From: Motacilla alba alba
Taxonomy: Eukaryota > Chordata > Aves > Passeriformes > Motacillidae
Length of the DNA: 64,000 nt
Direction of reading: 5' to 3'
Assembly (NCBI RefSeq): GCF_015832195.1
Contig: NC_052027.1
Span: 9,792,149 to 9,856,148 of the forward strand
The position numbers were made by a program, and so were the translations under genes. Position 1 is the stretch's first letter, and every line of letters begins with the position of its first letter. Of the stretch, positions 38,401 through 47,000 are shown one piece after another. The notes below the pieces were generated by a model, which worked only from the letters and a program-made list of their open reading frames with translations, was not told the DNA's origin and ran no database searches.

Positions 38401-41400
38401 AACTATTTTTAATTACAGAATTGTAAAGAATAGTAGCATGTCTGGGAAAAAAAATGGGGATATTCAGTGCTTGCATCATGTGAAAGCTATGCTACTTTTA
38501 TTACAACAGTGCTGCATGATCTCTGCTCTTACTTCAAGACATCAATAGTTATTTATGCAGAGACAGCAGCTATTTTTAATAGTCCTCTAAGTGTCATGAC
38601 TCCTGGAGGCAGCTTGCTCTGTTAAGGGCAGTTTTGCCCATGATGAAACAGTGAATTATGGGCAGTATGTCTGTCCTAGTAGGATTACAAAGCCAAACTC
38701 CTCCCTAGCAAGACTCCAGGGAAGAGTTCAGCTTACAGTGTCTAAAACTGTTGAGGACACAAGTTAAAGTGGCTGCAAAGTGCAGAGAGAGCTACTCCAG
38801 GAGCACTCATCACTGAGCAACCTTTGCTCCAACTCTGCTACAGACACAGTGAGGGCGCAACTGAGGACAGCAAAGTGTGCGAGGATCAAGGATTTGCTGT
38901 CCAGCCTCAGGCTCCTCCAGCCTGACTACATCTTCAGGAGGATTTGGCTCAGCATGCAGAGGAGTCTTCTGACTTGCTTTCCCTTAGAGGGAAGGTAACT
39001 AAAAGCTCCATCACTAATGTGCTCCCATGGGGACATCATTCCCCTTAACCTTGGCTGCCCTGCCACAACCCCCTTTATCAAACACCTGCTGTGGTGTGAC
39101 CCACAGAGAGCTCTGCTGTTCCCCAGTGGGCTGGAGCCTTCACTCTTTTGCAATCCCTTTCCCAGCTCCCAGCCCTTTTCCTTTCTGTTGGGGTATCTTC
39201 ATGATGCATGATCATGATGCCTGGGGACCCCAGGTAGACAATTTGGCCCATAAATCTGTGCAGTACAGGAGTAGGAGCTTCCAGAGCAGCAGGACAATTC
39301 CATGGCCACATCAGGAGCCGCCAAGCTCACAGGTGCCCCAGGTACAAGAGGACTGTCAGCAAAATCACTGCACAAAAGCAATGATGAGCACAGCGCTTTG
39401 GAAATCTGGGGCAGCAACGATTTCAGGGGCAGCACTGTGGACCTCTAATTCCATAGGAGGCCTTGAAAAGACCTTGGAACACATGACCAAACCTCATTTG
39501 GATTCAAGGCCTTCAGTCCAAAGTCATTGTGGGAGAGTCCAAAGGAGTGAGAGCTGCTTCCTCTTCTACAGCTACTTGCCTCTCAGTTCCCCCAAAATAT
39601 ACCAAGGTACCACTTAACAATTGTTTTCCAACTTCCTCCATATTTATAAGGGAGGAAATCACCTGGGAAAGCAGCTGACCCCCAGCACAGAAACACAGAG
39701 CTCATGGTGAAAACGCGACTCTCAGAGCCTGCACCCTGTCTCTCACACCAGCCACCAGAGCCTTTTGACAAACTACCAATCTCAGATTCGATCTGCCCCT
39801 TTATATTATGGCTCTCATGTTACAAATATTAGCACAGCTCCTAAGACTATTTTTTTCTAAAGCTAATGCATGCCAAACATCTTCAGCACGAACATGATTC
39901 CTGCTGGGGCTTTGGCTGATGCTTATTTTTAAAAATAGAGAAGTAGGTACAAGTTGATCAGAGATGAAACTGCACTTTAAACATGCTGAAAGAGCCAAGC
40001 TGGGCCGGAAACTGATTCTACTCGTAAGTGACTATCTGAGCAAGCAAGCAAGCAAAAATTATTAATAAATTATGTGAAGATACCTTGGATTTAAGTTTTC
40101 CTACAGGTGTCTTCCTCTGCTGCTATGTTTTGACACTTACATAAACACACAGAGTTTTGAGGTCATGCCTGTTCAGAGATCATGTTATGCAATATGATTT
40201 AAAACTTGAAAAATAACAGAGAAATGAGAATAAGAAGCTTATGACTGATGAAATTCAGGCATCTGGCAAAACAGTCTCCTCAGAGAGTGCAGAAAAAAAA
40301 GTTTTAACAGAGATGACCTGAGAAACCTAGAATACAGGACAACGTTCACCACCTCTGTCAGATTTATTACTGAGGTCAAAACCTTACATTGTCATCAGAC
40401 TGAAGAGAGATGTGTTATAGCTACACAAAGTGTCCTGCAAATGCTAACAGCTGGGGAATAGGCAACCACAAAGGTGATGATTTGTCACTGTTTCCACTGT
40501 AAATCCCTGCTATCAGGGCATCTGCAGTGACTTGTTTGTGTTCTCCTGCCACCCTCAGAGAATCCAGCCAAGAAGGAATAAGTTTTCTTCCAAAGAAGAA
40601 GCTGTACTTGGTTTTTAAACCTCCCTGTATGGTCTAGGATAAATACACTTAGACATCTATCACCTGCCTCCACCACTCCTGGACTTACCTCAAGATAGGT
40701 GAGAACCAGTAGCAAACACTGGTCAAAAAACTGACACCCAGAGCAATTTTCTTTCCCTATCTAACACTCCCCACTGGGCTTCCATAAAATCTCAGGACTG
40801 ACCTCTGGCATGACACCAAAAGCTCCCTGAAGACACCATGAAGAGGGGGTACTTAATCCCAAAACTCTGTTATGAAGAGGGGGTACTTACTCCCAAAACT
40901 CTGTGACAGGAGAGGTGAAGTTAGTGGCATTCAGCGATATCCAGAGCGTTTTGTTCTTCCTGAGAGTGTCTTCCACACAGGTGGGCGTGTTCCACTTCTG
41001 GTGGCAGTGTGCCCATGGCAGGACGCTCTGGAACGACTGGAACAGGTAGTAGAGTCCCCAGGCCAGGATCACGATGTAGTACACATTCAGAAGGGACACA
41101 ATCACTATGGAAGCATAACCAATTCCTGGAAAGAAGGGGAGAGACAAGAAAAACGTGCAGATGTGACAGCTGCTGCACCCTGTGATCTCCTGGGGCTTGT
41201 GCCATTCCCACTGTGCTGTGGCCCTGTGTCCTGCCCTACCCTACTGCTGATGGAAACCCAGCTCAACCACACACAAGCACAGACCTGCCACCATCTCTGG
41301 CACTCAGGGCTGAGTTTCTGGCTATGGTTTGCTGACATTGAGGGGAGGACTACAGGAATTTACCCAATTTAGCACTAACCCAGCTGTTTCAAGTTTTACT

Positions 41401-43962
41401 AGAGGGAAGTCAAGGCATCAGGCTTTGCTTGTTTGCTGCATCATCTCACTTCTTAGGTTGCCCGTGTGGGCAGCCTCACTCTTGTCACACTGTACCCCAA
41501 GCCAACCTCCCTGGCAGCAGCTCAGCTGGACAGCACCTCCACCACTCTCAGTTTTCAACTGGCAGGGCTCAGTCTATGTGGGGAAAAAAAATCACATTTC
41601 TTGAATGAGGTAAAAAGGTATCAATGTGAAAGTGGTGGTTTCTGCCTCAATTTCATTTGTGCAAAGGAAGCATGGTATTTGTGGATCTTATGGTTACCTG
41701 GATCAATCTCTGCTTACACAGTTTGCCAGTTATGAACCACAAGCAAAAAAAAAAATACTTCCTTTAAAAATTTAGAGTTGTCTCTTACAAGAACCTGTGA
41801 GGCTCCCTTTAACATCACTCTGATGGATATTTCAGCACTTGGGATACCTGCCTCATATTTTACACTTTAAAACCTTGTTGCAGCAGGAGTCTTTATCACT
41901 AGAGATTATTTTCATGTCAGATGGAAACAAGCAGAGCAAGTGCTATTTATTCTGTACATCTGCATTTCTTTCAGCATATACAGCTAGCTACATTAGCTAA
42001 ACTTTCTCTTTATGGATGCCTGGGAGATTGCTATTTAAACAAGGAACATTCCTTCTTCCTCCTCCTCCTCAAAAAAAAAAAAAAAAGTTTTCACAAAAGT
42101 GGGAGGAGGAGGAAGAAAATTAAGCTAAAGCAGCACAATTACATCACCCTCAGCAGCATTTTGAGTACTAGGTGGGATGGTGAGCCTCAGAGAAAACCCC
42201 CACTTCTGCTTGGGGTGACATCAGGGGAGAGAGATGCCTGGAACAGCAACAATGGCAGAGCTAAAGACATGCCAGTGTGAAGTGCCCACTCTTTCCAAAT
42301 TGGATTTGAACAGGGCCACATGCTTAGTGCAGTTATTTCAAATGATTCTGCCTGTGCTGTCCAGCTGTAAAGGGCAATCTACACACAAGACAGGCATCCT
42401 CTGTCATTTTTCTAACCTTTAAGTTTTCCTTCTAGTCAACTTCCAGAGCAGCCTTCACACTGTTCCTGTGAGCATCGAGCAGGCAAAGGCCCCTTGATAA
42501 TATCAGACCAACATTTGCCAGGGCCTGCTCAGTTATGACCAAAGCCCTGTTCCTGAATCCCACCAAAAAATGCTGTCCAGGTTTTGACTGCATCAGTAGG
42601 AGACAGATGATGCCAATGAGAAACTTTCACATGGACGGGTTTTGATTTCCAGACCAAAATAACATTTCAAAGATGGTTTCATTAATGCCATCTAGCCTTC
42701 CAAGACAACGCTTTCTCTGATACCTGTAAACAAAATGTGCAATTGCCTTAAAAGGCATAATATGCAATTTCTTTCTTGGTTATTGGCAGTTTTGCCAGTT
42801 AACAAGCTAATAGCATCAAAATCAATACCTCACTTTGTCCTTCAGACTCTCTGACTTCTACCTTTCCAGGAACCAATATCATACTCTTAATTACTAGAGC
42901 AAATAGCTGAGTTAATGGACATGAGGGGAATGGTGCTGCTACAAATGGTTTGCAGAGGGGTCTTTAAGCAGTAAAGCACAACAAGATGTACTAACCAGTG
43001 AAAATAGGGCAGATCTTTTCCCAGCATGTAATTCCACCTTCGGAGGTATACTGTCCTAGCACCACCTCCAGGAAAAACACGGGAAGACCTCCCCCAAACA
43101 GGAAAATGAAATAAGGTATAAGAAATGCACCTGTTGAGAAAATACAATAGTACATAATGAGATTAAATGAATGAACGTATGCAAGATCATCAAAAAAGTG
43201 GCAACAGGCACATATAAACAAAGAAAGGTATTTGATACTTAAATGTCACTATGCAATAATCTTATTCTGGGGTGTTTTTGCTCATTTTTTCTGCAAGAAG
43301 GAAGAGTATAGGCTGAAAGGGGCATTTTCTTACCTCTTTAAAGTGAATATCTCCAATAACAATGGCAGATTGTTAGGCACACAATACTTTCATATGGGTC
43401 AGACTGCTCTTATTCTGAAATCCCCTGGTCTGAAATCTTAATGGTCTATATTAATAGCATACCTTCTAGTTAAAACTCAGACTCAGCTGTAGCAGAAGTA
43501 AAAGAGCAGGAAAGGTTCAATAGCACAACATTAGAAACTGCTGGATGTTTTCCCCTAATAAAGTTTTAATAAAAAACTTCACTACTCAGTGATGAAACAA
43601 CCTCTCCTGAAGACTGGTGAGGGAGGCAGAAAACACAGGTATGAACAGCCTCCTTAAAAACTGGATGAAGGCACTGAAAAATAGTGAGCGTGGGGCAGAC
43701 AGACTGACCGCTGAGCGCGGAAGGAAAGCTCACCTCCGCCATTTTTGTAGCAGAGATACGGGAACCGCCAGACGTTGCCCAAACCGATGAATCCCCCCGC
43801 CACGGACAGCAGGAAGTCGATCTTGCTCGCCCACTTCTCCCGCTGCGGTGGCTTTCCCTCAGCCTCATCCTCAGGCCGTGTCCCCGGGCTCTTGCCAGGG
43901 GAAGGTTTGAGGATGTCCTTGTGGAAATCTTTCAAGCACTGAAGCTTTTCCTTTGTTGCCAT
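16988..43962 (-). CDS. SLC6A6: Sodium- and chloride-dependent taurine transporter TauT (13 coding exons, 620 aa)
   Basis: The spliced CDS of 1863 bp joins 13 exons in frame to 620 residues plus stop, the human length. TauT carries taurine (and beta-alanine) into cells with Na+ and Cl- across the plasma membrane and is important for osmoregulation, retina and muscle. The protein shows the LeuT/SNF fold: a charged N terminus; TM1 with [13 protein letters not shown]; a glycosylated second extracellular loop with Cys162 and Cys171; TM6 with [19 protein letters not shown]8 with GLDSQFVEVEG; and a tail ending [10 protein letters not shown]. Gly57, Phe58, Leu306 and Glu406, residues I recall being implicated in taurine binding, are all present. 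The start at 43962 has A at -3 and G at +4. One intron is GC-AG, and residue 322 is Cys rather than the mammalian Ser. The 5' noncoding exon and promoter are not seen. Confidence 0.97.
17129..18585 (-). other. SLC6A6: SLC6A6 intron 12 (1457 bp)
   Basis: Donor GAG/gtaaga at 18585 and acceptor ctgcag at 17129. Unique-looking sequence with no feature recognised. Confidence 0.9.
18586..18756 (-). CDS. SLC6A6: SLC6A6 coding exon 12: end of TM11 and TM12
   Basis: The exon encodes 57 residues (518-574) in phase 0 at both ends. It starts [17 protein letters not shown] and includes the TM12 helix [18 protein letters not shown]. It ends at GSLIE before gtaaga. Exon length equals that of the human segment. 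Confidence 0.95.
18757..19438 (-). other. SLC6A6: SLC6A6 intron 11 (682 bp)
   Basis: Donor GTG/gtgagt and acceptor catccacag. Nothing else is recognisable. Confidence 0.9.
19439..19539 (-). CDS. SLC6A6: SLC6A6 coding exon 11: loop after TM10 and most of TM11
   Basis: The exon encodes residues 484-517. Gly484 is split by the exon 10/11 junction. The peptide is [19 protein letters not shown] followed by [14 protein letters not shown], the conserved YRPGPW motif and TM11 of the SLC6 family. The acceptor is attcttgcag. Confidence 0.95.
19540..20436 (-). other. SLC6A6: SLC6A6 intron 10 (897 bp)
   Basis: Donor TATG/gtaagt and acceptor ttgcag. No feature beyond ordinary AT-rich intron. Confidence 0.9.
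20437..20539 (-). CDS. SLC6A6: SLC6A6 coding exon 10: TM10
   Basis: The exon encodes residues 450-483 plus the first base of Gly484. It reads [16 protein letters not shown] followed by [18 protein letters not shown], the TM10 helix. [16 protein letters not shown] matches the human segment as I recall it. Confidence 0.95.
20540..21574 (-). other. SLC6A6: SLC6A6 intron 9 (1035 bp)
   Basis: Donor GAG/gtaagt and acceptor tttaacag. Nothing recognised. Confidence 0.9.
21575..21712 (-). CDS. SLC6A6: SLC6A6 coding exon 9: second half of TM8 and TM9
   Basis: The exon encodes 46 residues (404-449) in phase 0. It begins [19 protein letters not shown], with Glu406, reported in mammals to contact the substrate amine. 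RKGYRREIF and the TM9 helix follow, ending LGLTMVTE. Against human, Tyr becomes His in VDLHPS, and FVCSIS becomes IVCFLS in TM9. Confidence 0.96.
21713..24405 (-). other. SLC6A6: SLC6A6 intron 8 (2693 bp)
   Basis: Donor CAG/gttagt and acceptor cctgtag. It holds the longest dinucleotide repeat of the window, (AT)26 at 23410-23461. Otherwise AT-rich unique sequence. Confidence 0.9.
23410..23461. repeat. (AT)n microsatellite, 52 bp
   Basis: Perfect AT alternation of 26 units inside SLC6A6 intron 8. It is likely length-polymorphic and accounts for a chance open frame encoding a long Tyr-Ile run. Confidence 0.97.
24406..24518 (-). CDS. SLC6A6: SLC6A6 coding exon 8: extracellular loop 4 and first half of TM8
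   Basis: The exon encodes residues 366-403. Gly366 is split with exon 7. [18 protein letters not shown] and [19 protein letters not shown] follow. The GLAFIAYP element forms the extracellular gate region in SLC6 transporters, and GLDSQ begins the TM8 Na+ and substrate region. Confidence 0.96.
24519..29190 (-). other. SLC6A6: SLC6A6 intron 7 (4672 bp)
   Basis: Donor G/gtacga (weak) and acceptor ctttctctag. A GC-richer block at about 25130-25660 contains a short tandem repeat (ggggctgagtg twice near 25303-25340). A possible conserved AT/homeobox-motif block lies at 27930-28150. No exon recognised. Confidence 0.88.
29191..29315 (-). CDS. SLC6A6: SLC6A6 coding exon 7: TM7 and loop
   Basis: The exon encodes the last base of Arg324, then residues 325-365 and the first base of Gly366. 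The peptide is [20 protein letters not shown], then [31 protein letters not shown] is the TM7 motif and holds Asn and Ser residues near the Na+/Cl- sites. The acceptor tgacttag lies only 113 bp from the upstream donor. Confidence 0.96.
29316..29428 (-). other. SLC6A6: SLC6A6 intron 6: 113-bp GC-AG intron
   Basis: The exon ends TATAG and the intron begins gcaagt (29428-29423), then ends cttag at 29316. The frame and the human protein require this junction (Tyr323-Arg324-Asp325). No GT donor in the neighbourhood gives the right frame. AG/GCAAGT is the recognised strong consensus for non-canonical GC-AG introns. Confidence 0.93.
29429..29532 (-). CDS. SLC6A6: SLC6A6 coding exon 6: TM6
   Basis: The exon encodes residues 290-323 plus two bases of Arg324. 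It reads [20 protein letters not shown] then [16 protein letters not shown]6 supplies substrate- and ion-binding residues, including Leu306. Position 322 is Cys (codon TGC), where human and mouse TauT have Ser. Confidence 0.96.
29533..31481 (-). other. SLC6A6: SLC6A6 intron 5 (1949 bp)
   Basis: Donor CAG/gtacag (weak) and acceptor ccctttag. It includes a degenerate CA-rich tract at about 31248-31280. No exon recognised. Confidence 0.9.
31482..31616 (-). CDS. SLC6A6: SLC6A6 coding exon 5: TM5 and extracellular loop 3
   Basis: The exon encodes 45 residues (245-289) in phase 0. [20 protein letters not shown] is TM5, followed by [20 protein letters not shown], the conserved loop 3 of SLC6 transporters. 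It ends LADPQ. Confidence 0.96.
31617..34949 (-). other. SLC6A6: SLC6A6 intron 4 (3333 bp)
   Basis: Donor AAG/gtaagt and acceptor tatttccag. It holds an (ACAAA)/(CAAA)-rich low-complexity tract at about 32941-32998. No exon or recognisable transposon. Confidence 0.9.
32941..32998. repeat. CAAA/CAAAA low-complexity tract
   Basis: Irregular units of CAAA and CAAAA on the plus strand within intron 4. Confidence 0.85.
34950..35082 (-). CDS. SLC6A6: SLC6A6 coding exon 4: end of extracellular loop 2 and TM4
   Basis: The exon completes Glu200 and encodes residues 201-244. [19 protein letters not shown] is the membrane-proximal part of loop 2, then [19 protein letters not shown] (TM4) and VKSTGK. 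It ends in phase 0 before gtaagt. Confidence 0.96.
35083..40890 (-). other. SLC6A6: SLC6A6 intron 3 (5808 bp)
   Basis: The largest intron inside the coding region, with donor GGGA/gtaagt and acceptor tattcag. It contains a T23 run at 36280-36302 and, next to the donor, a duplicated copy of the exon-intron boundary (40838-40870). A GC-richer block at about 38780-39560 carries an open plus-strand frame of 196 codons with no recognised domain. Confidence 0.9.
36280..36302. repeat. T23 homopolymer
   Basis: Uninterrupted run of 23 T within intron 3, read as poly-A in SLC6A6 pre-mRNA. Confidence 0.97.
40838..40904. repeat. SLC6A6: 33-bp tandem duplication across the exon 3/intron 3 splice donor
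   Basis: Copies at 40838-40870 and 40872-40904 are separated by one base and differ only at 40856 (A) versus 40890 (C). The right copy spans the end of exon 3 and the functional donor GTAAGT, read on the minus strand. In the left, intronic copy the same site reads TTAAGT, so the invariant G of the donor is the single difference. Confidence 0.96.
40891..41125 (-). CDS. SLC6A6: SLC6A6 coding exon 3: TM3 and extracellular loop 2
   Basis: The exon encodes residues 122-199 plus two bases of Glu200. [20 protein letters not shown] is TM3. Loop 2 follows with Cys162 and Cys171, the conserved disulphide pair of the family. Three sequons are present: Asn179-Lys-Thr, Asn187-Ala-Thr and Asn190-Phe-Thr. 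Human, as I recall it, lacks the middle one. The donor lies inside a 33-bp tandem duplication. Confidence 0.96.
41126..42995 (-). other. SLC6A6: SLC6A6 intron 2 (1870 bp)
   Basis: Donor G/gttagt and acceptor ctttccag. It contains a perfect 16-bp inverted repeat around an A16 run at 42053-42117. No exon recognised. Confidence 0.9.
42053..42117. repeat. Perfect 16-bp inverted repeat flanking an A16 tract
   Basis: The left arm TTCTTCCTCCTCCTCC (42053-42068) is exactly complementary to GGAGGAGGAGGAAGAA (42102-42117). The 33-base spacer includes A16 (42071-42086). Both arms are purine/pyrimidine triplet tracts. Confidence 0.93.
42996..43130 (-). CDS. SLC6A6: SLC6A6 coding exon 2: TM2
   Basis: The exon completes Gly77 and encodes residues 78-121 plus one base of Gly122. 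The peptide is [20 protein letters not shown] followed by [20 protein letters not shown] and [12 protein letters not shown] and the GQYTSEGG segment are SLC6 hallmarks. The acceptor is ttctcaacag. Confidence 0.96.
43131..43733 (-). other. SLC6A6: SLC6A6 intron 1 of the coding region (603 bp)
   Basis: Donor G/gtgagc and acceptor ctcaacag. Nothing else recognised. Confidence 0.9.
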
Positions 43963-43973
43963 ATTTCTGCTTT
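43734..43973 (-). CDS. SLC6A6: SLC6A6 coding exon 1: translation start, N terminus and TM1
   Basis: The exon starts at 43973 after the acceptor ctgtgtag and has 11 bases of 5' UTR before ATG at 43962-43960. It encodes residues 1-76 plus one base of Gly77. [20 protein letters not shown] and the Pro/Lys-rich N terminus agree with human. TM1 contains [20 protein letters not shown], the family's Na+/Cl-/substrate motif with Gly57 and Phe58. An in-frame stop is not needed to decide the start, because homology and context agree. Confidence 0.96.
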
Positions 43974-44030
43974 CTACACAGAAAAAGAACAAAAAAAAAA
44001 AAAAAAAAAAAAAAGGAAAAAAAAAAAGAG
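43974..44030 (-). promoter_or_regulatory. SLC6A6: Very long polypyrimidine tract before the start-codon exon
   Basis: On the minus strand the acceptor is preceded by T11, CC, T24, G, then ttctttttctgtgtag. More than 50 nearly pure pyrimidines contain a T24 run (A on plus at 43991-44014). Confidence 0.9.
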
Positions 44031-47000
44031 AGGTTTATTAAACAGTCTTTAAACAGTCTTTTCCAGCTGAGCTCTCTAACACTGCAAGAACTGTTTAGCC
44101 AAACTCGTTCTATACAAAACAGTGTTGTTTATTAAGCTGAGATAGGAAAATACTTCTGATGACTTCACTGACCAGGAGAGGCAAAGTCCCCCTGACTGTG
44201 TGGTCACCTCTCTGCAGGCAGAGCAGTGTAGAGCACCATGAAGCTCTGGCACTGCTCGCTGCTGACCTGCTGCCTGCAGGGAAGGGGTGCCCCAGCAGCA
44301 CTCCCCGTGCCGGCTCCTGCACGTGGTGCTCCTGGGCAAGTGTCTAACGCTGCTTCCGTGCCCAAAATAAAGTACAAATCACTGCATCTGGTTCCTTCTG
44401 AAACATTTATGTGAAATACAGAATAGTAAATCTCACCTTTCCAGATAAAACCCATTCTTCTACTTCCCAATAACTTGAGCGATCCTGTATTATTTATGGC
44501 CTGCAATTTCCATTCCCTGAAGTACTATAAACCTTTCAGAAAACTATACATTCATAAAAACTGCAATGGAAACTCATTTGTTCTAATCAGCCTGCAGGAA
44601 CTGAAGGAATCTTTTCGGTTTATTCCATTTTCATAACTGCACTGTTTTCCCTTGACATCAATAAAGGGACAAAAATGAGCCTTTATATTCAATTATTGTG
44701 AAATGCACACCTATGCAATGGAACCGTTTGCTGAGAATGATGGCTCCTTAGTTAATTAAAAAGTCAGTGGCATGATTCATATTAAATCATAGCTGGTTTA
44801 ATAATTTATATATATAATTTATTATCAAAATCATAGACATTCAAAAATAATAACAGAAAGAATTATTCTACCAAGTGCCTTTTTAACCAAGATTTTCTAA
44901 TGAAAACAATTCAGGAGTAACTTGTAGCTTTTATGTTAACTGAGATGTCAGGCATATGTGGCCAATTAATTCCCCACATAACTCAAGTGACTTCAGCTGG
45001 CTCTGACCAGTTATTATTGCATAGTGTGTTGATACTGAAATTTTCACCAGAACCAGGCAAACCATCAAGTTTGTTCCAGATCACAACCACTCACTGCTTA
45101 TACATGTCATTATGAGTATAGTCATAAAAACATCATGCTGCAGATTATGCTGTTTGATAGCTGCCAGCCTCCCCCATACCTGCATACTGGTTTTGATCTC
45201 TAACCTGACTGAGCTCGTGGCAGTGACCCGAAGATTGAGCTGACATTAGCTCTGCAGGAAGTTTTTAATCCGAAGATGATTTTGAGATAGATATGCATCA
45301 CTGTACCTGCAATGCTTTCCATACACCACGGAAAGTTTCAGAGGGCTAACACAGCCATAAACCACAGCAGCTCCACGCTCACCCCACTGGCACACTGGTG
45401 GCCTTCCAAAGCAGGCACTGTGATAGCAGCTGCCTATCAGGCCATGATCTAAAGAGGGACTTTAATCTCCACAACGTTAATCATTATGACTTTCTATTGG
45501 TTTTTAAACCAGGGCACTGGTGAGTGCTGGGTGACACGGGCACTGCAATACCTCGTGATCAACAGCAGAGAGAGCTCACAGAAGGAAAAAGTCAATCTCA
45601 GGGTGATGGACCATCACCACTGCATGGCGATGAAGGCAGGACATGTTCCACCAACATAGCTCCTGTTGGCTACTGTTAGAGACATGGTATGAGATAAAGC
45701 ACTAACAGAATAAAAATGGTAGGGCCAGCTCTGCAACAATCTTTAGGCACTTAGGTGCTTTTGGGCTTAATTGACAGTAGCTAACTTGAGTGGAGTATCA
45801 CGAATGGAGATTAATGGAGGTGCCTCTAAAAGGGATTCACAACAGCCTTAACCTCCCTGAGAAACCTGCATCTCACACCAAGCCCCAAACAGGCACCATC
45901 CTGCATAAACTCCTGGAGACCTCTCTTGAGGGAGAAAAAAAAAGTGGACATTACTGCTTTTCTTCAAAGAGGTGGTTGATGTCCTGCTCTCTCTGCAACA
46001 GCTACCAGGTATGGAGAAAGCTCATATTTGCTTTCTTTTGCTATTTGTGCTCCTTGAATCCCTATCTTTCATCTTGCTGGAGCATGTCATACCCATCAGG
46101 CAACAGGCTATTCTGGGCTGAGGAATGGAGGGCATTTGGATCGTCTCAGGGAAGCTGCTCTTCACAGGGGTTATTGAAACACTCATCAGCCGAGGGAGAA
46201 AGCGTGCAAAAGAGAGAGGCTCACACCTAGTGTTTAGGATATGCTCTTTTTTTCACGCAGTTTTTTGGTGAACTGGTGGGACAGCCATAAACCTGCTTAA
46301 GAGGGCACAGAGATATAAAGATTTACAGATCCCTGTAGGACTGGGTTTGAAATAGGAGCTTAACTGCTCTCCGTGGAGACTGATACTGGAAATACCCCGA
46401 AACAGACCATTGGGAACACAGGCTCCCCTTATATAAAAAAACCTAAGGAGACCTGCAGCATTAGCCACCTCGAAGATTAAAAACTCTTCAGGATTGCAAT
46501 TTTTTGCACTCTACTTTTATCTCGTGACACAGAGTTCTTTATTTCTCTGCCAGCTCTAATCCTCTTGCCCGCGGATTTACTTTGACCCAGGTGTTAGTCA
46601 GCTCTACCCAGAGTTTGGAAGGCTGACCAGTTGATTGCATTCTGTAAACCCTGACTCTCCCTGGGACAAGGTGATCACCCTATGGTTTGTCCCAATTAGC
46701 AGCACACAAATGTGAAGTGATGCCTTTCCAGACTCTTTCTTTGTAACTGAGTGGAACTGCGTTATAAAAAGGGATCTTTAATTTGTCTCAAGATACCCTA
46801 AATTAATGACTGTGCTTAAAAACCTAATTAGTAAGTGTAAATTATGCTTCAGCCTTAGCTGGAGTGTGGTGACAGATCGTGATCTGTCCCTTAGTCCATG
46901 AACCCTCAAGGTCATGCTTCCTTTTGGGCTTGTTTCACTGTATGGGTGGCAGGAAATGTGCACCAGAACTTCGGTGCAAGTCACCAGCTCTCATTAGTGG

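Noticed and set aside
38780..38998. 72-codon plus-strand frame ending in a donor-like GAAG/gtaact
   Set aside because: The peptide is unrecognised, no matching acceptor or partner exon was found, and it is antisense to SLC6A6.
39027..39617. 196-codon plus-strand open frame inside SLC6A6 intron 3
   Set aside because: It has no recognisable domain and low-complexity Ser/Pro-rich composition. It lies in a locally GC-rich block where stop codons are rarer, and no conserved splice or start context was seen.
44100..44350. GC-richer patch just upstream of the SLC6A6 start-codon exon, considered as a promoter
   Set aside because: It has few CpGs and no island. The start-codon exon has an acceptor, so the promoter must be further upstream.
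45790..46230. 146-codon plus-strand frame in the SLC6A6 upstream intron
   Set aside because: It is antisense to the host gene, with no domain or recognised repeat protein. Its length is within chance for a 64-kb window.
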